Assembly: GCA_002189035.1 (NCBI GenBank) | Contig: CM007989.1 | Location: 6,181,501 to 6,245,500, forward strand | Direction of reading: 5' to 3' | Origin: Utricularia gibba | Lineage: Eukaryota; Streptophyta; Magnoliopsida; Lamiales; Lentibulariaceae | Length of the DNA: 64,000 nt | In this document: positions 11,375 to 22,389 of the stretch, in pieces | Numbering within the stretch: position 1 is the stretch's first letter | Layout: each line of letters begins with the position of its first letter | Translations under genes and position numbers: made by a program | The notes under the pieces: model-generated | Database searches by the model: none | The model's input: the letters and a program-made list of their open reading frames with translations, nothing else | What the model was told of the DNA's origin: nothing

Positions 11375-13880
11375 TTAATGAATTGTTTGAGATATAGAAG
11401 ATTGATTTGAATATCCATCAATTGCCTCTCTACAAGAACATAGTTGAGTGTGATTAGCTTTTCCTTGATCTAGTTTCTCTTTGCATAAAATTTTATTTGA
11501 GTATGTTTCGTTCTTCCAAAGAAATATTGTCACATGCTTGTCTATTTGAATATTCAAGTCCTTTTATAGTTTGTGTACCCACAATGTAACTTGATGCACC
11601 TGCTGGGTCTCAAATGAAAATTGTAGAACCATCGTTTTTTCTTATTGTTCAAAGTAGATGTATAAACACTCATCATGAAGAGATATCCACTTATAGACTC
11701 GTATCCATGCTATCACTTGCATGGTTGTTATCATAATATACTTGTACACATGATGGCACACCTTTTTTGTAGACAAATCATATTTCCCTTGTGGTATTTA
11801 AATACTCTTCCAAGTGTTTAGCCAGATGATTAACCATGAATTGGAATAATAGCTTGACATCAAATATAATATCTTATCTTATGGCTATTAAATACAAGAG
11901 TGATCCAATTAATTTAGGGCATAAATGTGTTTCTACATTATATCCATACTTGTAGAATTGCTTTCTAACCTCATGTGTAATGAATACGGAAGAACTTCAA
12001 GAGGTAACCATGCCAAGTATTTTTATTGAAAGATAATAATCTTTGAAGCTATTTACGTGACCTTCAATCCCAATAAATAGTACATAAGATCTAAATTAAT
12101 AATCTCAAATTTTCGTTTCATTTTTTTTCTTATTCACCAACTCCTCATTGCTCTTTTTATTAGTATGCTGTCTACATACAAAGATATAATAATTTTACTT
12201 GTACTATGTTATTCTTTAATATGTGCCAAGTAGCAGCATTCTCATTTTTGTGATATCCATATCTCAAGAAGCATTCATCTACCTTGTTGTACCATACATA
12301 AGGAGGTTGTTTCAAACAATATAGTGTTTTATATAACTTATACCTTTTGTCTTCTTGTCCTTTGAAGATAACCAACGTCGTGTGGTTGTTCAACAAATAT
12401 TTTTTCTATAAGAATTTCATTCAAAAAGGCTAACTTTATGTTTAGATGAAAAATATACCATCTATTGTATGTGATTAGAGCTATTAGCAGTTTAATTGTG
12501 TTGAGTTTGATATTAGGGTAAAAGTATTTTGATAATCTATTCCTTCTCATTTTTTCAAACCTTTTGCAACCAAAGGAGCTTTGACCTTGTTTATACTTTC
12601 ATCCGAAATTATTTTCATTTGTAGCATCCGTTTTGCTCCTATTTGTTTCTTGTTCTTGACTCTATCTACAAGAGTCCACGTCTTATATTTCTCATTGATC
12701 ATAAGCCCTCATTGATCATAAGCATGCATTTTTCTTGTTGAAAGGAAATAATTGATTTAAATCCTTTGATTTATGTGAACACGAGAAAATGAAGATTTGA
12801 CTTTCTTCGAGTCACCATTCTTTATTGGTATGTTTCAATATAGTCTGGTATTTACAAACAGATTTCAATCTTATCTACAGTTTCAGGGATAGAGAGCTTA
12901 TCTCAATATCCTTTCCCATTTTGTCTCTGAGTTCTTCATTGAAGAGATAAGTTTTATGGTCTAAATTCTTACTTCTAGTTCCATTTGTATTATTTGATTG
13001 GTTTTAATCAAATCCTACTCATAATTTCTTTTTTCATTTTTTCCTAGCTGGTCATTGAAAAGATTTTAAACACTTAGTTAACAAAGTGATTTGGCATGCT
13101 TTGTCAATGACTTCTATTGGATTCATAGACAAAAAAGCACTTGAGTTTTCTTTACTTTAAGGAGTTGGAGACCTGATTTCATTCTTAGTTAAGGGATCTC
13201 ATATCTGAATAATTTTTTCCTTTTCTAAATTTTGACTTGAATCGTCATAATCAATGTTAACAATGCTGCTACAAGTATAAGTATGCATAAGATCACACTT
13301 CCTGCATTATCTGAAAATGTGAATGAGACATAGTGAGCATAATAGTGAATTCCTTGCTTATTAGTTCTCCTATGCTTATTAAGTTGTGGGATGTCATAGG
13401 TACGTAGAACATATCTCTAATGCAAATGATTTTTGAGGGTGTCTCTAACATCTAAACCCTATGACCTAGAGAAGGTTTGATTATTCCATCGGTAATTTCA
13501 ATATTTCTAGAGATCAAAGAAGTGTAATTTGTAAAGATAGAGAAGTCATTGTTATATAGTTAATACAATTACTGTCCAAGATTTACTGATAAAAAAATCA
13601 TCAATATCCAACAACCAAGTCCAGTTTCTTTGGTTATTAGTTAAGCATGTAAGTAATGCATATTTTCTTAGCGTTAGTATGTTAACAAAAGGGTAAATTG
13701 CATCACTTTCCTTTTTCTCTATTGTTCATTTTCTAGTATTTTTAAGAGTGCATCTGTGAAAAGAGTGACATTGGAATTTCTGTTTTATCCCATTAATTGG
13801 TTATGAACATGAGCTGATACCTCCTTTTGAGGCTGCAAACGTTTTCTATATGTTCCTTTTGGTTGCAGAATGCACATATA
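11375..13880 (-). mobile_element. Minus-strand Ty1/copia relic lacking most of integrase
   Basis: Reading right to left: a gag zinc knuckle C-x2-C-x4-H-x4-C at about 13,875-13,833; protease-like remains ending in MFYVP...NLISIG near 13,600-13,340; then a short linker instead of a full integrase core; RT at about 12,700-12,170 (TWTLVDR near 12,690, AFLNE, LYCLKQPPYVWY); RNase H traces; and the C-terminal RTKHI-like segment at about 11,560-11,375. The span of about 2.5 kb is short for a copia internal region. Stops are frequent. Confidence 0.78.
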
Positions 13881-14368
13881 ACAGCTGGATTCTACCAACA
13901 AATTATATGGGGTATGCGAATTGATGATTTTGCAACAGCACCATAGAAGTATATCCTTTTGGGCATGAGAGGTAGTTGGAGAGATTCAACGAGCAAGTAG
14001 GCTTGCAAGTGATTTTCCTTTTTTCAGCCGGTAATATCCCATATAATTGTTTTTTTCACGAAATTCTTCCTCCTTCACAACCTACCAACCACCGGAAAAT
14101 TCACCAAATTCATCGTGAACCACATGCAGCGGACGTAAGCAGTAACCCAGAAAAGAAATGCGTGTGGGTGGCGTGAGGAATGCCACAGAATTTTGGGAAG
14201 GTTGGAGGAGGGGCTTTTGATTCACATGCAGCGCGTCAGCAGTGAGGAATGCTTGCCATCATCACGGCAAGTCAGAGCACGGCACTCAATATCCTCCTAA
14301 CCGTCTTTCCTTTTGTGCTTGCTTAACACGCAGACTCTTCAACCACCTACCACTTTTTCCTCAAGCAT
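13881..14368. other. Upstream region of the 14.4-kb gene
   Basis: It holds the faded 5' side of the copia relic and the proximal promoter of the small gene at 14,430. An open frame at 13,976-14,176 shows no recognisable domain and I do not call it. Confidence 0.4.
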
Positions 14369-14377
14369 CTATAAATA
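14369..14377 (+). promoter_or_regulatory. TATA box of the 14.4-kb gene
   Basis: CTATAAATA lies 61 bp before the ATG at 14,430, a spacing that gives a short leader of about 25-30 nt. Confidence 0.65.
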
Positions 14378-14429
14378 CACTGGCGCATCGCATTTGACGC
14401 TGCACCCAAATCTGATTTTTTCCGGTCCA

Positions 14430-14636
14430 ATGTCGACCTCCACCGCCGGCCTTGCGGAAGCATACGTGATGCGGAAGCTGTACAAGGAGAAGCTCGCCGA
14501 GAAGCCCTCGAAGCCTCCGCCAGAGGAGAGCCATTGCAGCCGCGGCGGCGATTTTCAGAAGAGTGCCGGAGGTTGCTTCTCCGGTTTACTGACGTTCAAG
14601 AAAATTCATCCCGCGAATTCCAGTTCCGGCTCTTGA
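14430..14636 (+). CDS. Small uncharacterised plant protein (68 aa)
   Basis: A single-exon frame of 68 codons plus stop. I start at the ATG at 14,430 rather than the upstream in-frame start at 14,313, because a good TATA box (14,369) lies between them. The protein begins MSTSTAGLAEAYVMRKLYKEK, a predicted helix. It then has a Pro/Ser-rich linker, a Gly-rich patch ending GGCFSG, and a basic tail with KKIHP. The combination of an A-Y-V-x-R-K-x-Y-K-E-K start and a GCF...K-x-HP end recalls small uncharacterised plant proteins; this is from memory. There is no signal peptide or membrane span. The local GC content is much higher than its surroundings, supporting a real exon. Function unknown. Confidence 0.6.
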   Translation: MSTSTAGLAEAYVMRKLYKEKLAEKPSKPPPEESHCSRGGDFQKSAGGCFSGLLTFKKIHPANSSSGS

Positions 14637-17212
14637 AGGGTGGAACTCCACTTTGGAATGACACGTATGTTAATTTAATTATTTAAAAATACTATAAAAT
14701 AAATATTTATATATTATAATAATCTCATTTTTCTTCCAAGTCAGGAAACCACCCTAAAAGCTCTTAGAAAGAAAAATTATCTCACATAGTTTACATATTA
14801 ACATGGTAGTCACCTTGTGATGTAAATTTTGTGCAATATGATATCAAGTTTGATTACCACTCCCGAGGCTTGCCCTCGATTCAGTTTAAATCCAAATTAT
14901 GTCACCTATGACTCATTTGATAATAAGCTTCAAGAGCTTATTTGTTATTATATTTTAATTTACACAAAACTGAATAATTTGAAAAAAATATATACATATG
15001 TTTTATGAAAAATGTTATTTAACTAAGAATTATTTATAAAAACGATTATAACTGGAGTTGTGTAAGATATTACCAAATCATTTTGTTAAATTACTTTTTA
15101 TAAATAATACTTAAAGATATGTACTATCTAAATATTACAAAAAAATACGTATAATTCAATTTTTAAAAAATATTATAAATTTTAAAGGGAATTTTAAAAA
15201 AATATATTGAAAATAAACAAACAAGAAATATAAGTGATGGTTGGAAGAGGAATTCCTTACAAGAAATACTTTGGCATTATGTGCTTCACTATAAATAAGA
15301 AAAAATGATTATCGACAAAAATAGTGTTGGATGTTGAGCTTGAATTGGTTTGCACCTGAAGCATTGTCATGGAATTTCCATGCCAAATGCATCCAAAAGC
15401 ACCCCTTCATCTTGACCATCGTGAGCTCATCCCACACACTGAGAAACGACACGTGGTCTGCATGGCTCATTCGTGTACTAGTGATTCTTATATACACTTT
15501 TGTGTGCATCAAATCATCAAGTTATTACATGGAGGGGATGTCTTATGATAACAGCTCTTCATCTTCACCATTGTCTTAATGTACATTTGGGCATTATTTC
15601 TTAATTTGGGAAAATCTAAACAGATTCATTATAATCGTTTTAAATCAAGTCATCCAATTTACATTTTTCAAGCTCTATTCCTTACTTAACTAAGCATCAT
15701 CTTATTATGTTCTTTAATATTTGATTTGATATTTAATTTCTTTTTCATAATTTTTTCTTTGCTAACGTGCTTTTAATTAACATAAAATCCTTAGGAAATG
15801 TGAAAAAAAATTCAGTAAATAATAAAAAAGATCAATCAAATATCGTTGTCAAAATACATTCGACTTAATCTGTCAATGAATATATGAGCTATAGTGATTA
15901 AGTTTGAATGTGGAAAAGACAAGAAATAACACAGTAGGCCAAACGGTTGTTGTAGTAAAATTAATTCTATAATCACGTAAACGAATAGATAGTATTATAA
16001 TGATTATCAAAGATAATTATTTTAAAATAACACTTTCAAAATTTGTATTAGATTCATACACACACAAATGGATAATTTTATGCATCGTGGAACTTTGATC
16101 CAAAGTTTGTATATTATATTATTTTAATACATATTTTTTCGTTTTAGTGTCATTTTCTTTTTTTTAAATTTGTTTCGAGAAAATATAAAATTATCAAATA
16201 TATGTGTAAATGATTTTTATTTATTATTTAAATAATTTTTTTATATTTACAGAATTACTATCACCTTAAACTAGTATTATCTGAATACTTAATTTTTATT
16301 TTGTTGCTGCTTTTTGCAATGACTCATAATAATGTTATAATTGAATAAATATATAAAAGGATTACAAATTTAAATTTTGTAATAATTTTAAATTGTATTC
16401 TAATTCTAGCATAAGATATTAATCGACTATAAACACCATTTATATACACATCAAAATAGAAATGCTTACGCACATTATAAACTTTTTTTTAAAAAAAAAA
16501 AGTAATATTCAAACATCGCCATCTACATTATTACTTGGTTCTAACAATGCTCTGTGCATTTTGAGGTCACTCTAAGGCACAAAATGGAGTAATCCAATTA
16601 TGGTGCTCATTCATTGCCTTTTGTTTTCATTTAAAACATGCTGTTTTCCCCCTTTTTTCAGTATTTAAAATTGCTCCTGCCCAACCCAATCCCGCAAAAT
16701 TTATTGAAGGCCTCGAATTACTTTCTCGTCTCTAGGATTCAAGCTTCTAGATGAACCTTCCATTCCGCTGTTTCACCAAGAGTTTTTATCTTCTCATGGG
16801 CACTTTGTATTGGGGTTATCATAGTAATTTCTCATGGTTCCTGATTACTAATTACGTCAAGACCGAATTTTGTAATTAACGAAAATTATTGAAACTTAAT
16901 ATAACTCATTTTATATATTATAACTCATATTTGAAAACAAGATAACACTATAACCCTTGTTTTGAAATTATGCCCTTTGTAAACGTTTATAATAAAACAT
17001 AAGTTTTAATCGAAAGTGTTTGAAATTATTTTTATAGAAACATTCCAAATATATCGTAAACCATTAATGACACAACGAGCCTTTTTAATTTCAATGAAGG
17101 AAAGGCTTTCCTTAGATCGACGTCAGTTTTCCCACGTTGTCAAGTAAACTGGACTTACCATGTTTACCCTTGAGGATTAGAATTGTTACCCAACTCCCCA
17201 CTTTTTACTGCG
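14637..17212. other. Long AT-rich intergenic spacer
   Basis: No convincing gene. At about 15,449 there is a G-box (ACACGTGG), followed at about 15,490 by TTATATACAC and a 16-codon mini-ORF at 15,530. I cannot tell whether this is a promoter. The rest is low-complexity AT. Confidence 0.5.
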
Positions 17213-17220
17213 CTATAATA
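17119..17220 (+). promoter_or_regulatory. Proximal promoter of the PROPEP-like gene
   Basis: A TGACGTC-type motif (reverse of GACGTCAG at 17,119-17,126), an ACGT core at 17,134-17,137, and a W-box core (TTGAC on the minus strand, 17,139-17,143) precede a TATA-like CTATAATA at 17,213-17,220. The ATG at 17,322 follows after about 100 bp. W-boxes and TGACG motifs are typical of WRKY- and TGA-controlled defence promoters; their function here is inferred. Confidence 0.45.
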
Positions 17221-17321
17221 ACACTGTGAAAAGAGGAACGGTGGTGAGGTTCCAGGCAATTTAATCCCCTGCCACCCCCCAGCATTCAATTTCTCCACCA
17301 ACCGACACCAGAGCACGGCAA

Positions 17322-17600
17322 ATGGAATATGCAACTCCGGTGCAAGGCGCCGCGGCGGAGGCGGAGGCGGCAACAAACCCTCAACTCTTCATCTCTTCCT
17401 GCAGCCCATGCTGTAAATTCATCCGAGCAGTCCTCAAATGCCTCGGCTTCGACTCCGAACGGCACCCTGATTCTCCTCCGGAGATTATCTGTCAGCAGCC
17501 GGAGGATCCACCGACGGCAACTCTGGCGCGCCGGAGGCCCCCACGTCCGCCGATACAAAGTGGGGGCGGACCCCAGACGAACGCCAACCCCGCTGCCTGA
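17322..17600 (+). CDS. PROPEP: Plant elicitor peptide precursor (PROPEP-like), 92 aa
   Basis: PROPEPs are small cytosolic or tonoplast-associated proteins whose C-terminal peptide is released on damage (by metacaspases in Arabidopsis) and sensed by PEPR receptor kinases to amplify immunity. The frame is a single exon. Residues about 30-43 read CCKFIRAVLKCLGF, close to the amphipathic segment of AtPROPEP1 (LRAILKCLGL). The linker is acidic and Pro-rich. The C-terminus has an ARRR basic cleavage-like site, then PPRPPIQSGGGPQTN, then five more residues (ANPAA). The SGGGPQTN block resembles the Pep signature (SGxPGxxN; soybean-type GxGPQHN). There is no signal peptide, as expected for the family. 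The oddity is the short extension past the usual terminal Asn. Identification is from motif memory, not a search. Confidence 0.72.
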   Translation: MEYATPVQGAAAEAEAATNPQLFISSCSPCCKFIRAVLKCLGFDSERHPDSPPEIICQQPEDPPTATLARRRPPRPPIQSGGGPQTNANPAA

Positions 17601-19085
17601 ACTTGGAATATTATGTAACCTAAATCTCTCCGTTGTCTTTCAAAATCTGCGATGTTAGGTTTTTGAACTACACCAGCTTATGTTGAACAAAGGAGCCGCT
17701 GTTGTTCTTTTCTACTAGGGATTCATACAAATTCCTGAGATAAAATCAACAATACAATACAAATGCGCATAATATTTAAAAATATTGGAATTTTTTATTC
17801 TGAGAAAATAGAAAAGAAAATACGACGTTTGATATTATAATTGTAAAAGACGCTCAGGTAGGGCCTGACTACTACGAATTGTTCTTTTAAAATATTTATG
17901 GTTAATAAATTAAGAATGCTATTATTCCATCGATTTTGGGACTGGTCTGGTCTGTATGAGATGCCGTGTCAATCTCATTCTTCTCGTTTTTTTTTTTCCT
18001 TTTATTTTTTGAAAAAAAAATATTCAGCGTACGTTGACCAATGGGTTTCTCACTTTCACGAGATATTGTGAATCACATGTCACTCAAATCAGGGAGCCAA
18101 TGTTTGTTCTTGTTCAATAAGGCAAGCCAAATAAAAGGATCTATACCAAACCCTTCAATTTTTTTTTCCATAATCCAAATTATCCCATACTTTAAACATT
18201 CTTAATTATAACTTCCATCACATCATGAAAAAGCATAAGATCTTTAGAAAATCTAAAGACATGTGTTTGATAGTTGAATATGCTGCAAATAACCACGGGC
18301 GGAATGTAGTGGGGGCGGGGGGGAAATTAACACGAACAAGGCTAATAGTAATACACACTATTAAAATTAAAAGAATATGGCAGAATGAGAAATTAAAATT
18401 ATAATTAATCAAAATTACACTAGAATGCAAGAAAATGAAATATTTTTTTATTTTGATTTTTCATTCTTTCCTAATAAGATTATTTTCAATAATATCCCTT
18501 TTTTATTTTGCATTTCAATTCCTTTTTTTTCAAAAAATTTTTCTCATTTTTCTCTTCGAGGGTAATCAACATTTTTATAAAAAAAAATACTCTGGAACAA
18601 GATTTGGAAATTATTCATTATTGGAAACCATTTCTTTTAAACAGGTCAAAACCAAGGTTAATTTTAGTATGGTTGGAAAGTCTCGGACTCAACATGTTAG
18701 GAACACAAGGAACACGACAAAAAGACAAAGCAGCCAAATAGTTGCATGTTTTTTCTATGTTTGACTGGTACTTACAAAATACTGCTCAGTTTTATATATA
18801 CTTTTCTAAAACTCCAAATTTAATGACACATGATCATTTTTTAATTCGCTTTTGTTCTCACGGGTCAAACATTGTGGATTTAGCACCATATTTTTTAAGA
18901 AAACCTTAATTATGATTTTTTTTTCCGGAGGGGTGGCGTCGTGGGGTGGACTAGTCGCCAACGTCACGTAAAGGACTAGAAAAACCAAAATCTGACAATC
19001 AAGAAGGAAGAATTGTCTGAGCTCCTTCCGTTCCCACTTTTTTCAAGTCCTCGTTCTCATTTCATACCTCCCTTGAAAGTTGAAT
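17601..19085. other. Intergenic, no gene seen
   Basis: AT-rich with several homopolymer T runs. Open frames at 18,435-18,764 and 18,218-18,430 have A/T-driven composition and no domain. The last ~70 bp are the upstream region of the laccase. Confidence 0.5.
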
Positions 19086-19118
19086 CTGTCTGTCTGTCTG
19101 TCTGTCTGTATATATAGG
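19086..19118 (+). promoter_or_regulatory. (TGTC)n microsatellite joined to the laccase TATA box
   Basis: A TCTG/TGTC tetranucleotide run (about 19,086-19,108) leads straight into TATATATAGG (19,109-19,118), which lies about 47-56 bp before the laccase ATG at 19,165. Length changes in the run would alter promoter spacing just upstream of the TATA box. Confidence 0.6.
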
Positions 19119-19164
19119 CTTCTTCCTGCAACTGGGAAACCAACAAGACTTGCCTTTTTCCCAA

Positions 19165-21538
19165 ATGTCTCCGATGAACGCCATGCTCGCCCTCTTTCTG
19201 GCCCTCCTTTTGGGGCATCTCAATCTCGGTCTCGCCATCCTTCATCACCATACCTTCGTGGTAAGCAACTGCAACTGCAACTGCAACTGGATATGCATAT
19301 GCAAAACCCCAACTCCAGCTTCCTTTAACTTCGTGTTTGGTTGCAGATCACGGAGTCCCAGTACACCAGGCTGTGCAGCACCAAGAACATACTAACCGTA
19401 AACGGACGATTTCCAGGGCCCCCGGTGTTCGTTGCGCAAGGCGACACCATTGTCATTGACGTTGTCAACCAAGCCAGCGAGAACATCACCATCCATTGGT
19501 AGGTCAAGTGATATACTCGGCGTAGGGTAGTCAGAGACGTGTTCAACAAAGGAACACACAGGAAGGGGCCCGACGAAATCGAAACTAATGAGCTTATTGT
19601 TTTTTTTTTTTTTGTTTGTTTTCAAGGCATGGGGTCAAACAGGATCGATATCCCTGGTCTGATGGACCCGAGTACATCACCCAGTGCCCCATTCGCCCCG
19701 GCGGAAGGTTCCGACAGAGGCTGGTGATGACCGACGAGATCGGAACCCTGTGGTGGCACGCGCACAGCGACTGGTCCAGGGCCACTGTTCACGGTCCGCT
19801 TATTGTCTACCCAACCAACGGATCTCGATACCCCTTCCCTCAGCCTCACAGGGAGATTCCCTCATACTAGGTACATTTCAAATCTGCACACCTTTCACAT
19901 TTTAAACGTGACAAAATATTCTCCCTCACACACATGTTAGAAAATACTAGGAAAACAGCGTTATGAAAAATTTTTGAAATCTAAAAAGCTTTTTTTTTTT
20001 TTTGTTTTAACACATCTTGTGCTTTTATATCTAAAAATTAAAAATAAAATTAGTTTTCTTTTTTACTTTTATTTTTATAAAAAATATTTTATTTCTTAAT
20101 CAATCGTGAAGGCGAGTGGTGGAAGAGCGATATTCAAGCCGTCCTCAGCGAATTCCAGCGGACCGGAGGGGATCCCAACGTTTCCGATGCATTTCTCATC
20201 AACGGCCAGCCCGGTGTTCTGTACAATTGTTCCGTTCAAGGTCAGCGTTGTTTTAAATTTCCTCGAAATTTCATGTTTTCGATTTTTTTAAAATTTGATC
20301 ATTTAATGGAGATTTCAATTTTTGTTGTGCTGCTAATTGGACACGTGCGTAATATTTTGATCAACAGATGTATTCAGAATGAGAGTGTCGTACGGGAGAA
20401 CGTATTTGATACGAATGGTGAATGCCGTGATGAACAACATAATGTTCTTCAAGATCGCCAATCACAGCGTCGTCGTCGTGGGATCCGACGGCGCCTACCT
20501 GAAGCCGTTCACGACGGACTACATCGCCATCTCGCCGGGGCAGACCATCGACTTTCTTCTCACCGCCAACCAGCCTCCGAATCAGTACTACATGGCTTCT
20601 AGAGTCTACGCCGCGGCCGCAGCCTTCGACAACAGCACCACTACCGCCATCCTCCAGTACATCGGAACCGAAAGGAATGCTCTCCCGCCGATCTCCGAAA
20701 TCCCGTCTCTCCCGGCCGTCAACAGCACCGCCGCGTCTACCAACTTCACCGCCCGTTTGAGGAGTCTCGCCAGTAGGCAGCACCCCATCAACGTGCCTTT
20801 GAATATCACCAGGAATTTCTTGTTCACGCTCTCCGTCAACATTCAGCCATGTGTCAACAACAGTTGCGTAGGCCCCTTCCAGGAGAGACTTGTAGCCAGT
20901 ATCAACAACGTGACCTTCCAATCGCCGAGAGTCTCCATTCTGGAAGCCTATACCAATGGGATCGAAGGAGTGTATACGGAGGATTTCCCCAATGATCCGC
21001 CGTTTCCATTCAACTACACTCAGATTCCGGTTCCGCTTCCGTTATGGAGGTCGAGCAACGGGACCAGGGTGGTGGTTTTGGATTACAATTCAACGGTTGA
21101 GATCGTCTTCCAAGGGACGAACGTTGTGGGCGGAATCGATCACCCGATGCACCTCCACGGCCAAAGCTTCTACGTCGTCGGCTGGGGATTCGGAAACTTC
21201 AACGCGACAACGGATCCTCTGAACTATAATCTCGTCGATCCTCCTCATCAAAACACGATCGCTGTTCCGGTGAGGGGGTGGACTGCGATCAGGTTCCGTG
21301 CAAACAATCCAGGTAGCAACAGCGCCGCCGTGTTTCATCTAAGCATTTATAGACTCACCACGTGGGCTCCCTTTCATCACATTTGGTTTTTTTTTTTCCA
21401 GGCGTGTGGCTGATGCATTGCCATCTCGAGAGGCACGTGACTTGGGGAATGGAGACGGTGTTCATCACCAGGGACGGCGACCTTCCCGATCAGAAAATGA
21501 TGCCGCCGCCGCTGGACTTTCCTAGTTGCCGCAGTTAA
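19165..21538 (+). pseudogene. Laccase (multicopper oxidase), six exons, 1-nt frameshift at the end of exon 3
   Basis: Laccases are secreted copper enzymes that oxidise monolignols and other phenolics in the cell wall. Exons: 19,165-19,260; 19,347-19,498; 19,627-19,870; 20,112-20,240; 20,368-21,312; 21,402-21,538. The product would be about 567 aa with an N-terminal signal peptide. All four copper motifs are present: HWHG (split by intron 2), WWHAHSDW, HPMHLHGQSF and [13 protein letters not shown]-glycosylation sites are frequent. Exon 3 is 244 nt where the phase (and the 245 nt I recall for the family) demands one more. The expected IP-x-ILGEWW reads into TAC TAG instead, so the protein would stop at about residue 160. 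The rest is intact, so this is either a very recent pseudogene or an assembly error. The start could also be the ATG at 19,174. Confidence 0.9.
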
Positions 21539-22200
21539 GGTCATGCATGCTATGGAGGATCCAGAAGTATTGTTTCATTTATATTCATTCTTTTGCAAAA
21601 CACAATGTAGCGGAAATTGTATTGCATTGCTACAATAATAAATGAATCTTGTAATTTCTTTTGTATTATTTTGACCTTCGGTTACGTGTACTGAGAAATA
21701 TCTAATCACTGGTTGGTCAACGAGAAAACGCATGTCCATTCCTTTTGACACGTGGAGTTTTGAGATTGTGATTAGAACCGATTCCTGACTATCCATACGA
21801 TTTTGATTAGGTTTGAGCTATTTGAAACTGACACACCATGATTCCTATGCGTGTGGAACCAATGGAACATACAGTTAAAAATATTAAAAATTTTAATTAA
21901 ATATTTAAAAAATTAATTAAAACACATGGTCATCCCTTTTTAGATTTTGATACCTCATCCAAGGCCGTTGATTTGCGACTCCATTAGACGCACTTGGGCC
22001 CAACGCAAGCCCGTCCAGTTGGAGGAATATTAGCCTGCCCAGAGTTTCAGATTTTCAAACACGAGATGAATCCAAATGCCGCTTAAAAGGTGATTGGAGG
22101 TTATCTTTTTCCACAGGGATGATTGGTGGTGGATTTTCTTAGTTATCGGTGAAATTCTGATAGCAAAAATGGATTTTTTTTTTGTGTGGTGTGGTAGTTC
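21539..22200. other. Laccase 3' flank and spacer
   Basis: An AATAAA at 21,637-21,642 is a plausible poly(A) signal about 100 bp past the laccase stop. The remainder shows no gene, up to the copia LTR. Confidence 0.5.
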
Positions 22201-22353
22201 TATTAGATGGCAAATATTGTATATTATATTTATTGTCTTATATATTGATAGATAGCATCAATTACATAGATATTTAAGGAGATACTCATGTATACATATC
22301 ACTTTCGTATAGTAGAAATACAACATAATTTTATCCTTTTCTGGAATTCTTCA
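22201..22353 (+). repeat. Left LTR of the copia block (about 153 bp)
   Basis: It shares an ordered core with 30,120-30,261: ACATAGATATTTAAG-AGATACT, ATGTATA-ATATCA, GTA-AAATACAACA-AATTTTA, and GAATTCTTCA at the end. The primer-binding site follows immediately. The outer edge is approximate, and I found no clear target duplication. Confidence 0.7.
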
Positions 22354-22369
22354 TGGTATCATAGCAAGG
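22354..22369 (+). other. Primer-binding site (initiator tRNA-Met type)
   Basis: TGGTATCATAGCAAGG matches the usual plant copia PBS TGGTATCAGAGC with one change in the first 12 bases, and it directly abuts the end of the left LTR. Confidence 0.75.
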
Positions 22370-22389
22370 TTGTTTTTTCGTTTTTTGTT

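Noticed and set aside
15331-15579. 82-codon plus frame with hydrophobic C-terminal part
   Set aside because: No family resemblance, a non-ATG upstream context, and antisense frames equally open.
17329-17658. 109-codon plus frame overlapping the PROPEP candidate in another frame
   Set aside because: An Arg-rich run created by shifting the Ala/Glu-rich frame. The frame from 17,322 has the motif order of a known family.
18435-18764. 109-codon plus frame rich in Phe/Ile/Leu
   Set aside because: Composition follows the A/T content, with long T runs. No start context, domain or neighbour support.
20361-20921. 186-codon minus-strand open frame
   Set aside because: It is antisense to laccase exon 5, whose GC-rich codons leave the opposite strand open; the plus-strand protein matches laccase throughout.
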